The notes under the pieces are model-generated. The model saw only the letters and a list, made by a program, of their open reading frames with translations. It had not been told where the DNA came from and did not search any database. Positions 35,756 through 45,595 of a stretch of 64,000 nucleotides of DNA are shown piece after piece. How positions within the stretch are numbered: the first letter of the stretch is position 1; the number at the start of each line of letters is the position of its first letter. Source of the DNA: Lathyrus oleraceus (Eukaryota; Streptophyta; Magnoliopsida; Fabales; Fabaceae); assembly GCF_024323335.1 (NCBI RefSeq), contig NC_066583.1, positions 417,644,031-417,708,030 of the forward strand, in the 5' to 3' direction. The position numbers and the translations under genes were made by a program.

Positions 35756-36504
35756 TAGAGTTTCATTGAAACAAAAGCCACACAGAAAACAGACAGAAGA
35801 AGGAAGAGAAGCAAAACACTCTGAGGTTTCCTTGGAACAAAACCTGGAGAGAAACCTGACAGAGAACTCAGAGAAGCCTCCAAACCATGAAGGGAACTCA
35901 ACTGCACAGAATCACCTCTGCCTCACATAAACCCTAAAGATTATTTTGTAAACCTCATGGGTGCAACTCAATTTCAATCAAGCTCTCCAATCAGGTTTGC
36001 CCTTATTCCCATTACCTTTATGCTCTTGATTTGGATCATCTGAATGTATGAGGTATGATGGATGAATTTCATTAGGTTTTTGCCCATGGGTTTTAAATGT
36101 TTATGAATGTATAAATAATGCCTTGAATGCTTAATCCTTATCGTGTTTCACTAACCCTTTTGTTGAGTTTTTGTGAAGGCTCACATGACTTTTGCAGGGA
36201 TAGCTCGCTGGATATTCCACTTTGCTCGTGGGATACCATTTGGGAGATTTATTCTGATTGCCTTGTTGGCTCATTTACTTTATGCATGTTTGTTTTGTAT
36301 GTATTCGTATCCCCACAGGTAGCGCGGTTCCTTCGTCGAGGACTGCCCTTTTTCCCTTGAGCATCCCCCAAACCCTAAAACCCAAAGCAACACGTTAACT
36401 CTTTCTACTACAGGCGAGTAAGTCTCCAAAGGTCGAGCATCCGGTAGATTGCGTAGTAACGTCGTTCGTCCAAAACCCAATCCATAATCCCGTAGTTAGC
36501 CGAA

Positions 36505-36564
36505 CTACGGCTTGCTCTGATTCTCATTCCAGATGAGATACGTAGGCATAAGACGCGATGTCTT
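36505..36564 (+). other. Structured LTR module, copy 5
   Basis: CTACG (36505-36509) with CGTAG (36541-36545). Inner TCTCAT (36522-36527) with ATGAGA (36533-36538). Then AAGAC-GCGAT-GTCTT (36550-36564) and AGCGAGCAC. Confidence 0.75.
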
Positions 36565-36601
36565 AGCGAGCACAATTACCCTTAACCCCTAGGTAGCCGA
36601 G

Positions 36602-36660
36602 CTACGAAGACTCTGATTCTCATATTCAGATGAGATACGTATGCAGTGGATGCGACATCC
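36602..36660 (+). other. Structured LTR module, copy 6
   Basis: CTACG (36602-36606) with a weakened CGTATG partner. Inner TCTCAT (36618-36623) with ATGAGA (36630-36635). Then GGATG-CGA-CATCC (36648-36660). About 95 bp after copy 5. Confidence 0.72.
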
Positions 36661-36750
36661 GTGCGAGTCATTTTCTTTTGACCCTTTTTTTTAGTAAATA
36701 ACATATTAGATAAACCCACACCCTTTAGACAAGAACTACAAAAGTGGATC

Positions 36751-36766
36751 CCGTAGAGTACTACGG
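36751..36766 (+). other. U5 hairpin with AGTA loop
   Basis: CCGTAG-AGTA-CTACGG, then GATGCGTAGGGGTGCTAATA, as at 3453-3468 although the rest of the LTR differs. Confidence 0.75.
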
Positions 36767-38745
36767 ATGCGTAGGGGTGCTAATACCTTCCCTTCGCATA
36801 ATCGACTCCCGAACCCAAGATTTGGTTGCGAGACCCTGTCTTGTCCTTTCCTTTTTCCAGATTTACTTCAAGCGTTTCCTTTCCCTCCTTTGGGATAAAT
36901 AACGCATGGTGGCGACTCTCCTGTCTTTCTTCGCCGGTTGTTTTTTTTCGCATTCCATTTTTCAGGTTGGACAAGACGATAGACACATTATGGATGGAAG
37001 TTGTCTGGGCTAGTGATGAGGTTGAGTATGGTCAGCGGTTGCATCAACTTGAGCAAGCATGTGTTGATTGTAGTGGATTTATTAATTATGTGAAAGACGC
37101 ATGGTTGACTCCACATAGGCATAGATTTGTTGGAGCATGGATTAATCGAGTGCTACATTTGGGTAACACAACGACTAATCGGTACGTCTTATAATTTTGT
37201 ATGTGTTATTTTTATATCTGATATTATTTCTATGTAATTTTTATGTGATATTTTCAATATTTTTAGGGTTGAATCTGCTCATTAGAAGTTAAAGCAGATG
37301 TTAAGAAACAGTATAGGTGACATGGTCAAATGTTGGGAAGCCATGAATAACAACTTGAGGTTACAACTGGGAAACATTAGAGCTTCTTTTCAAAAGAGTT
37401 TTTACGAAGTTGAGCACGTGCACGTAAGTCCCTTTTATGGTTATTTACGTAGTTCCGTATCTCGAGCTGCTTTGAGACGTATTGGTGAAGAGTTATTAAG
37501 AGTTGATTATGTTGGAACTAACAAGCAAATATGTGGTTGTACTCTTAGAACATCTTATGGGTTACCTTGTGCTTGTGAGTTAGGAAGATACAGACTAGGT
37601 GGTATACCGATACCCATTGGTACTGTTCATGTTCATTGGAGGAAACTAACTATGGACGTTGAGTTAGAGGTAGGTGAAGATGATGGATCAGAGGTGGATA
37701 TGACTTCTGCAATGGATGAGTTTTGGAGACGATTTAGGTCATTAGATGTTATTGGGAAAAGGGCATTAAAGAGTAGGGTATGTGAACTAGCATACCCAAC
37801 AATGACTCCATTGTGTCCACCACCTGAGAAAATAAAAACCAAAGGAGGAGTGAAGAAGAAAGGGAAAAAACCAACAAAATATGATGTTTATATGGACCCT
37901 TCATATCATGAGTATGTTGATAAGGCATCTCAATCTTCACAAAGGCAATCTCAACCATCACAGACTTCGAAGAAGATCAAATTATCAAAGAAGCAACCAC
38001 AATTCATTCTTCAATTTCCTAATCATATTAGGTCATACATTGAAGATGTAGTTAATGTTGAATCAGATGGTAATTGTGGATTTAGAGTCATTGCATCATT
38101 GCATGGATATGGTGAGGATGGTTGGCCAATGGTTCGCAGAGAGTTGGGGTTGGAAATAATAGACAAGGATAGGTCAACTTTGTATGACAAGTTATTTTCT
38201 AATCGGTTGTCAGAAGTGAGAGCATCTTTGATGATAGAATCCTTTGGTTCACAGCCACCTGAAAAATGGATGAGTCTACCAGATATGGGTTGCTTGATAG
38301 CGAATCGCTATAATGTTGTACTTGTCTATTTAGGCAATCCGTGTATGACTTTCTTTCCGATGACAAGTTCACATTCACCAAATGTCTCTATTTATTGCAT
38401 TGGTTTTGTTAACCGCAATCATTGGGTTCAGGTACGTATTTATATGCCTAAATACAAACATTATTTCAGTTAATATTTTTTGTTATATGACTTAATCTTT
38501 TAATTATTTTACTTTATCAGGTTAACATGAAAGAGGGGTTTCCATTGCCACCGGTCACATTAGATTGGAAGAAATTTCGTTCTCATATAGCAACTACTTG
38601 GATGTTAGGATTTGCAGGACGTATGCAACATTGGCAATTACTTACACCTGTATTAGCATGATTATGTACTCAAAACATAAATATGTAATCAAAACATGAA
38701 TTTTATATTATTATGTCTATTATATTCAAAGCTTAATACATAAAA

Positions 38746-40428
38746 TCAATGTGAACGAGAAATATGCAAAGCTTCAAATAAATCAGAAAATTGTGGATCT
38801 TCCTCTTCGGCATTAACCTGTCTCAGATAGCGATGAATCAATGTAGATACACGAGCCCAATCAGGATCAGATGGCCCAGCGTCATATACAGGAACTGGTA
38901 CCTCTCTAGGAGCGTCACGATGGGGAGGGACCAACCGTGGATGGGAAACACGATAATACCACTCCAGATAACCGTCTTCTACATCAGATGGAGTGGTGGC
39001 CACAGTAGATGAACCGATCACAACGATAACACTCTGATGGTAATTGATCAAATCAACATCAATATCCGTCGCCATCATACGATCCAGAGGTGGGGATGGA
39101 ACATACTGCCTATACCCGAACTGACGTAAACATCTATCAGGCAAGTATGGAACAACTGTTTCACCCCACTTCAAATAGCCCCTGTAAAGACATATCTCAT
39201 TAAATACACGCCATTCTATATGATCCTCAAATGGTCACCATATGACGTCGGCAGGTGTCAGCTCGTCCAAAATAGGTCGTAAATCATCGACCTTCAGGAC
39301 TCCCTGCCTATACGACCATCTCATCGATCGGGAAAGACCACATTTATCAGCAGGTTTCCAATTCTCCCCTCTTTTTCCAACAGTTGGAAAGTACTCGTGA
39401 ATCCAACACTGTTACAAAATACAAACATAATAAATAAAACAAATTAAGTTAACATATTTTATAAAATGAATCCAACACTTAATAAACAAAATTAAATTAT
39501 ATACCTGTAGGAGAGTAGGATATCCACCGAGCTGTTTGCAACTATACATGGACGCATCTCCAAGATATCTATAGAGGGTAACTAATGCAGCTGCTCCCCA
39601 ACTATATCCTGAACATCCATCCAAGTCCGTAAACAGGAGGACGTATCGTGCCTCTACAAGTGTAAAGGTCTTATCAGCAAATATGGTGGAACCCACCAAC
39701 ATCAATAGATATGCTCTAGTCGCATATGCCCAACTGGAAGCAGCTCTATGCTGTACGAATAAATCGTATAACCACTCCAACTTGTAATACGACCCCCTGC
39801 AGCTACGAACATGTGACTGTGCCTGACTCCGTGACACTCCTAGGTAGTCAACAACAAGTTCAACAGCTACCTCTTCAGTCACATCCTGAGGACTCCAGAA
39901 GATACCCCTGATGGGCAAGTGAAGTAGACATGCGACATCATCTAAAGTAATGCTCATTTCACCAAACGGCATGTGAAATGAAGATGTCTCTAGATGCCAT
40001 CTTTCCACAAATGCAGAGACAAGATTTGTGTCTATCTTGTTCAAACTAGTTCTCTGCAGTGAAGATAAACCGGATCTAGATACCCAACTCTCCATCTGTG
40101 GTGGAAGAGCCAATGGAACCCTAGAAGTCAACTTCAGTCCATGTCCAGCAACTTTCAACTCTTTCTTTGGACCTCTTTCCTAAAAACAATTAAAAGACAT
40201 ATTAGAAAACAAAATATGTTATATTCAACTATTATTCATTTTCAAATATAGCTCGTTTACTTACCTCACCGAACCATAAATGTCGAGCAACATGATGCTC
40301 GTACTTCACCAAAAGAGACGTATCGTACGGCCCTCCTGGATATCCAGTCGGCTCCGCTACAGATGAAGATGCACCCCGGTCTAACGTGCGGACTGGAATC
40401 CTACCATCTGCACCTCGTCTTCGAACCA
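38746..40428 (-). pseudogene. Plant mobile domain (MAIN-like) gene carried by the MULE, one stop
   Basis: Three exons by GT-AG rules on the minus strand: 40428-40265, 40179-39505 and 39408-38746, all joined in phase 0. Exon 1 reads VRRRGADGRIPVRTLDRG; it begins with TG after an acceptor, so the ATG may be split by an upstream intron, with M-V-R-R-R start. Exon 2 holds the plant mobile domain core: FVERWHLETSSFHMPFGEM, ITLDDVACLLHLPIRG, SWAYATRAYLLMLVGSTIFA, YSWGAAALVTLYRYLGDA and CKQLGGYPTLLQ. Exon 3 continues CWIHEYFPTVGK and DRCLRQFGYRQYVP. A single in-frame TGA at 39235-39237 breaks it. MAIN/MAIL host proteins act in silencing; PMD genes are also known inside transposable elements. Confidence 0.85.
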
Positions 40429-40479
40429 CTGCAAAAAAAATGTTTAAAAAAATAATTAAAATTAAAATAAAAAAAGACG

Positions 40480-40745
40480 TACCGGAACACTTCAAAGAAG
40501 AGTTCCGGTTAGTAAAAAACAAAATGACTTCCGGAACACTTTCTTAAAGAGTTCCGGTATACATCATCCAAACCGGAAGTCTTTAAGAAAGACTTCCGGT
40601 ATACAACAATCCAAACCGGAAGACTTTCTAAAAGACTTCCGGTTCAATGCCCCTAAAAGGAAACAAACTGGAACTCTTTAGAGAAGTGTTCCGGTATACA
40701 TTTAATGAACTGGAAGACTTACTCTGAGTGTTCCGGTTTACAATG
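40480..40745. repeat. Subterminal hairpin array, right end of MULE
   Basis: Five to six ~30-bp inverted repeats of the same CCGGAA ... TTCCGG type as the left end, for example AACCGGAAGACTTTC with AAAAGACTTCCGGTT near 40615-40644. Some have lost one CCGG. Confidence 0.8.
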
Positions 40746-42103
40746 CAAAAAAGCCAAATATTTCTCTTCTCTGGAACTCTTCAACGAAAATGGTAAAAAA
40801 AAATTGAAATGGAAAATATACCCTATTTATATGAGGGTATTTTGGTCAAAAAAATTTAAATGTAGGGGTATGGGGCTAACTGTAGGGGTACAAGGTAAAA
40901 TTTTCTTGGAAGACTCGTTTAGACTTTTTGAAGCTTGGGAACCGGGTTTAGGCCGCAGGCCCAAACGAATCGCTACCCACACCCCTCCTTTCTTCCATGG
41001 GCCTGCGTTGGTGTACTCCTTAAGGCCTCTTTCTCCCTTTTTTTTGTTTAATTAATTGATTAGCTAGTAAATAGATAATTGGTTTACGATATTAGAAACT
41101 AATTTTAAGTTTAGAATTTTAGAATTGGTTAGGATTGTGGTTAGAAATTTTGTTTTGATTAATGGTTACTTTTGATTAGGGATTAATTAGTTTTAGTTAG
41201 TGGTTTAGGAGGTTATAACTAATTGGAGTTGATTAATAGGGTTTAATTAGAATTTTCATGATTAGAAATAATTCAATATCATAATTTTATGAAATGACCG
41301 TTCTATCCTTTTAGGATTTATTTTGGTATTTTAAACCTTAGAATTGCATGTTCCTTTAGAATTTAACATAAAATTTTAACCAAGATTTTTGACTAACAAT
41401 AACATGTACCCTTAGGTTAGTTTGATTAAATTCTCACCTTTAATTATATTAACCTAGTTTGAAATTAAATCAAACCCACAATTCAAATTGATCAAAAGCA
41501 ATTTCATCAATTAAATCCTTTGAACTTGTATAACCCCACAGTCTAAATTGAGTTACCAAAAGACCCTTGGTCACTTAATAAGACTTTTTTCTCCAAGCTA
41601 TGGAGCTCGAAACCTCAAGTCAGATCTTCAGTTAAGGTATCCTCAGTTACATCAAACAGCGGGTTATACAAGATAAATCAAAGGTCAACACTTGGTAAAT
41701 ACGATTCCAAATGTACGATACGAGCCTTAAGTAGTAGGGAATGATGAGACAGGGCTTCTCTTATCCTTGTTTAGAGTGACTTTGCATACAGGACGTAAGC
41801 CTTAGCTATTCAAAGTGTTCGTCCTTATTCATAGACTTTAGTGCAATACGAATCGAATAAACTACCAAGTCTTCTTTATACAAGACAACATCAACACAAG
41901 GATCAACGATGAAGATTCTTCTCCAACAACTTCTCAGTTATAAGAATTATCATGCGCCATGATCCTTAAGTAATAAGGAATGATGACATGGAGTTTCTCC
42001 CATCCTTGTCTAGAGTAACTTTTCGATGGGACGTAGGCCCTAGCTATTCAAACCACTCACCCTTATTCATAGGTTTTAGTGTGATCCTCGACAATCAACT
42101 GTC

Positions 42104-42104
<1 letters not shown>

Positions 42105-42152
<48 letters not shown>

Positions 42153-42303
42153 ATCACAGGAAACAACGACAAAGATTATCCACCAACTTGAAAGTTAAGA
42201 TGAGAACTACATGTCACGAGCCTTAAGTAGTAAATAAGGAATGAGACTGGAGCTTTCCTACACTCATTTTGGATATCTTTGGGTGTCGGACGTTTGACCC
42301 GTT

Positions 42304-42345
<42 letters not shown>

Positions 42346-42500
42346 ATCATAATAAACAACGACAAAGATTATCCACCAACTTGAAAGTTAAGATGAGAAC
42401 TACATGTCACGAGCCTTAAGTAGTAAATAAGGAATGAGACTGGAGCTTTCCTACACTCATTTTGGATATCTTTGGGTGTCGGACGTTTGACCCGTTGCTT
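42105..42500 (+). repeat. Tandem duplication with (CT)n microsatellites
   Basis: Two CT runs (about 42105-42148, 42305-42341) each precede a nearly identical ~157-bp block (42149-42305, 42342-42500) starting CCATAATCA and ending GACCCGTTGCT. Confidence 0.9.
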
Positions 42501-42634
42501 ATCGTATCCATCTTTACTCATACACTTTAGTATGATTCTTATCAAGAAAATATCAAGTCTAATACATCCTTCATTTCAATCAAATCACTCATTTTGCCTC
42601 CTTAATCATCTTTTTCCATCCCTAGCGGTCTGAA

Positions 42635-42697
42635 CTACGAAAGCTCTGATTTCCTTATTGCACTATAAGGATACGTAGGTAGGAGAATTCAGATTCT
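42635..42697 (+). other. Structured LTR module, copy 7
   Basis: CTACG (42635-42639) with CGTAG (42674-42678). Inner CCTTAT (42653-42658) with ATAAGG (42665-42670), loop TGCACT: relative to copy 4 a C-G pair became T-A. Then AGAAT-TCAG-ATTCT (42684-42697) and CGCGAGC. Confidence 0.75.
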
Positions 42698-42813
42698 TCG
42701 CGAGCTAACCTATTTATTAATCCATCAATCATTCTTCATTCATCAATCAATACCATCTTTTTGAGATCAACTATACTTCTCCTTGGACTCCTTGTACATC
42801 CTTTTAGGACGAT

Positions 42814-44023
42814 TGTTAGAGACCAATTAGTACTACTTTTCATATAATTTTATTGGTCCCTTTTACCAATTTTTGATGTAATTACACACTTTTATTCTCA
42901 CAATTTTGTATAAATGCAATTAAGTTTAATTGATGTTGTTTTGAGTAGTTATTTCATGTATTTGTTAGTTTTGTAGAGTTTTTGGACAAGAGAGCTTCGG
43001 AGTGCATAAGCATAATTTGGAAGAAGTGTTGAATGCAATTTGGAGGCATAATTTGGAAGATTAACACTTGGGAGAATCATTGCATGAAGCTTGCAAGGCA
43101 AGGAAGCTGAATTAGCTTCAGTTCGCGCCGCGACCAGGGATGGCGCCGCGGACCTTGCAAAACCAGCAAGCTGTTTGTTTGGGCCAAGTGTTCTGTTTTT
43201 AAGCCAACTGTGTTGTGACAGTTTTGTATCTGTTTTAGGGTGCTTTTCAGTTTTAGATGAAAATGAACATTTTAGGAAAGGTTTAACTCTTTAAGAAAAC
43301 AAAATGGAAAATAGTCAAAGAGATATTCATTCATAGTTTCACACATTGTAAGAGAAAAACAGAGTTTGTTTCACCATTGCATTTTGCTGTCCAAAATGAT
43401 GATGAGGAGCTAAACCCCATTTTGTCAAGATTGGAGGTAGTAGCTATTCCTATTTGTTTATGTATTTCATTTGACTCTTATATATGATAAAAGGTTATTG
43501 ATGTATTGAATGCTATTTTTGCCCTAAGTTGAATATTAAATTTGAGTAGTTGTTGAAAGAGATTATTTAAGTCTTGACATAAAATATATTTTCAAGTAGT
43601 GAATAAGTTATAGAAATAGATTTATTCACTACTCTTCTTTTGTATCAACCATTAAAGATTGCTATATTGATAGTTAGGTGGAGAAATCGTCTAAAGATTA
43701 ATATAGTGATTATCACAATATCATTTAGACATAAATGATATTGAGAGGATACTTGAACATCATCTATAATCTTAAATCTATATAGTTGTCATAAGGAATC
43801 ATAAGCAATTTGAATAGTGAACTCCAATCTTGCCAAGCCTTTTACATTTGATTAAAACTATTTTATTGTTTTAGTGGCATTTTACTCAAAAGATAACTTT
43901 TCAAACAAAACAACTTGGTTACATTTTGAACTTATAACAATTTGGATTATAGAACGGCGGTAATAACAACCAATCTCTGTGGATACGATATTAAAATATT
44001 TGCCGAAAATATACTTTTCAACA
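42814..44023 (+). mobile_element. Solo LTR (1210 bp) with perfect TSD
   Basis: TGTTAGAGACC to TTTTCAACA, flanked by ACGAT (42809-42813, 44024-44028). No internal domains. CTGTGGATACGATA near the end resembles the U5 ends of several plant LTR families. Orientation by the TGTTAGAG start is likely +; family not assigned. Confidence 0.85.
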
Positions 44024-44028
44024 ACGAT

Positions 44029-45187
44029 TTAGCGGCAGTCCACCTCATCAATCGAGAGTTGTTTGCATCGTCTCCAAAAATTTAATTCAGTATTTTTGGG
44101 ATTAAACACCACCTTGCTATTTGATTCAGAGTCTATCTCTTCTTTGGATTCAAGATACTATTCTTCTTTGATCTCAAACTGTCTGTTCCCCATCCAGTGA
44201 TATATTATTCCTTGTACACAACAATACTTTCTCTTGGGCCTCACCTATGCCCTTTTAGGACGATATAACGACAGTCCGTCTTGTGAATCAAGAGTTGTTT
44301 GACTGGCATCCAAACACTTACTTCAGGCTTTGTTTTTGGCTTTACCCTATAGCGGCAGCCATGCTAGCCCACGTACAGATAAATGCATCTTTACTCTTTT
44401 ATTCTAAGTTCCATCCATTTGTGGGTTCCCTTGATACCATCCTGTTGGTACAAGTTATACTTTTCATCATCCTTATCTCTCTCTTTGTTCTCGTGGTTCC
44501 ACGAACTACGATTTCTCTGAATTTCTCATTGCACAGTGAGAATACGTAGGCACTAGGATGCGAATCCTTGGCGAGCATACTCCTAATTATTCTCCTTCCG
44601 CTTTAGGGAACCATTCATATCTTTCACTATTCATTATCTACCTTCGATCATAAACTGTTCACCTAGTGACATACTATTTCTTTGACATCGAAATACAACT
44701 TTCTTTGGATACCCATATACACCCTTTTAGGACGCCTAACGAAAAGTACGCATTTCTACCTAGAGTTGTTTAGCTCGTAACCAAATATTTAATTCCTTCT
44801 TTTTTGGCTAAATATCAAATAGTGGCAATCATGTTGTTCCACGTATCGTTTAACATTGTTTCCCTTTATGGTACAAATCCCATTTCTCTTATGGATTCCA
44901 ATATACTTTCACCCTTCGGTTTCAAACTACACTTATTCAGTCACTTGTTACCAACTATTCAATTTTATGACTTAGGTCACTTCATTTCATTCATCTCCAC
45001 GATGCTTTCATATTCTATCTTCATTCACTCCATGTGATATATCAATAGCCTTTGAGCCAAATACACTACCTCTTTGTGCTCCTTCTTGCATCCCCTTGTG
45101 AACCAAGAGATGTTTGGGTCATACCCTCAAACACTTATTTCTTCGTATTTTCGACATTACCCTATAGAGGCAGCCATGCTAGCTCAC
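44029..45187 (+). repeat. Long LTR/leader continued, right of the solo LTR
   Basis: Diverged tandem units share CTTTTAGGACG, AGAGTTGTTT and CC(C)TATAG(C/A)GGCAGCCATGCTAGC near 44029-44100, 44255-44370, 44725-44840 and 45090-45187. A structured module is at 44506-44568. Ends where the minus-strand element inserted (flank CTCAC, 45183-45187). No gene. Confidence 0.55.
44506..44568 (+). other. Structured LTR module, copy 8
   Basis: CTACG (44506-44510) with CGTAG (44545-44549). Inner TTCTCA (44523-44528) with TGAGAA (44537-44542). Then AGGAT-GCGA-ATCCT (44555-44568), a perfect stem with a GNRA-type loop, then GGCGAGCAT. Confidence 0.75.
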
Positions 45188-45401
45188 TGTAGCGGTAAAT
45201 TCATGACCATCAAGCTATGGATAAGCTAGACGTCAATTAAACAAGAGTCACCATCGCGATTTTATTGTTTCCAAGGGAAAAGGGAAAAGAATGAACAAAA
45301 CCCAAAAAATAAGAAGTTTTCAAATCAAAACTAATAAAATGCCAGAGATTACAGGTAAAGGGGTTGGTTACACAGAGGGAAGGTGTTAGCACCCAAAGTG
45401 T

Positions 45402-45417
45402 CTTAGGTACTCCTAGG
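45402..45417 (-). other. U5 hairpin, CCTAGG variant with one mismatch
   Basis: On the minus strand CCTAGG-AGTA-CCTAAG. One stem mismatch against the perfect copy at 59485-59500. Confidence 0.65.
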
Positions 45418-45519
45418 GAGCCCTTTCTTGTGTGCATATGTATTTTTGTACAAAATGATGTTTACAATAAATAAAGTGGAGGGATGAGAAAAGAATTCAT
45501 TTATTATATTTTTGTGTTT

Positions 45520-45595
45520 GACAAGACCTTCGGATTTGTGCCTACGTACCAACATAAAATGAGGGATCAAAACCTCGTATTTCGTGGTAACAATT
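45520..45595 (-). other. Structured LTR module, copy 9 (degenerate)
   Basis: Minus strand ATACGAGGTTTTGATCCCTC, then TACGTAGGCA and a decayed second hairpin around CCGAAGG. Same layout as 59606-59665. Confidence 0.5.

Larger units (their letters stand above)
31441..36973 (+). mobile_element. Defective Ogre-like element nested in the transposase
   Basis: Flanked by 5-bp TSD AGACG (31436-31440 and 36974-36978). The transposase frame resumes across it. Starts TGTAACACC, ends GGTTGGACA. Length 5533 bp. Only the first ~70 bp of the 5' LTR remain; PBS, gag and protease are deleted. Remaining order: gag-pro tail, spacer, pre-RT plus RNase H, partial second RNase H, integrase C-terminus, repeat-rich 3' region, PPT, 3' LTR. 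The nested element has the same orientation as the transposase. Confidence 0.92.
35473..36973 (+). repeat. 3' LTR of the nested element (1501 bp)
   Basis: TGTAACACC to GGTTGGACA. Includes an A-rich tract (35580-35700), TATA box at 35746-35755, two structured modules (36505-36564, 36602-36664), the U5 hairpin (36751-36766) and the usual GGTGGCGACTCT block near the end. No gene. Confidence 0.9.
30420..38661 (+). pseudogene. MULE transposase with SWIM finger and C-terminal OTU protease domain
   Basis: Starts at ATG 30420, just after an acceptor-like TTTTGCAG (probable 5'UTR intron). Domains in order: a FAR1-like DNA-binding zinc region with CGCPFKIR and HNH (about 30660-30750), MULE transposase core with VMDSTYKTN, ILTDRDLALMKA and CRFHINKN (31105-31395), SWIM finger CGC...CAC (37534-37575), a basic linker, then an OTU cysteine protease domain with ESDGNCGFR (catalytic Cys) and NRNHWVQV (His) at 38060-38430. 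Introns by GT-AG: 37182-37266 and 38431-38520; last exon ends at TGA 38659-38661. Defects: frameshift in an AG run near 30574-30582, TGA at 31237-31239, retrotransposon after 31440, TAG at 37283-37285. Transposase activity is lost in this copy. Confidence 0.88.
29985..40905 (+). mobile_element. Mutator-like element (MULE) with OTU transposase and PMD gene
   Basis: Flanked by a perfect 9-bp direct repeat TTGGAAGAC (29976-29984 and 40906-40914), the TSD length of Mutator elements. Ends are inverted: GAAAATTTTAACTTGTA at left, and GAAAATTTTACCTTGTA read inward from 40905, with GTTAGC(T/C)CCATACCCCTA shared further in. Length 10921 bp, about 5.4 kb without the nested retrotransposon (31441-36973). 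The transposase gene reads inward from the left and the PMD gene inward from the right; they converge with 84 bp between stops. Confidence 0.93.
40915..42813 (+). repeat. Long LTR/leader continued, right of the MULE
   Basis: No gene. 41690-42080 holds two diverged ~250-bp units (CCTTAAGTA.TA.GGAATGATGA, GGACGTA.GCC.TAGCTATTCAAA). 42105-42500 is a tandem duplication bracketing two CT microsatellites. A structured module lies at 42635-42697. Confidence 0.55.
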
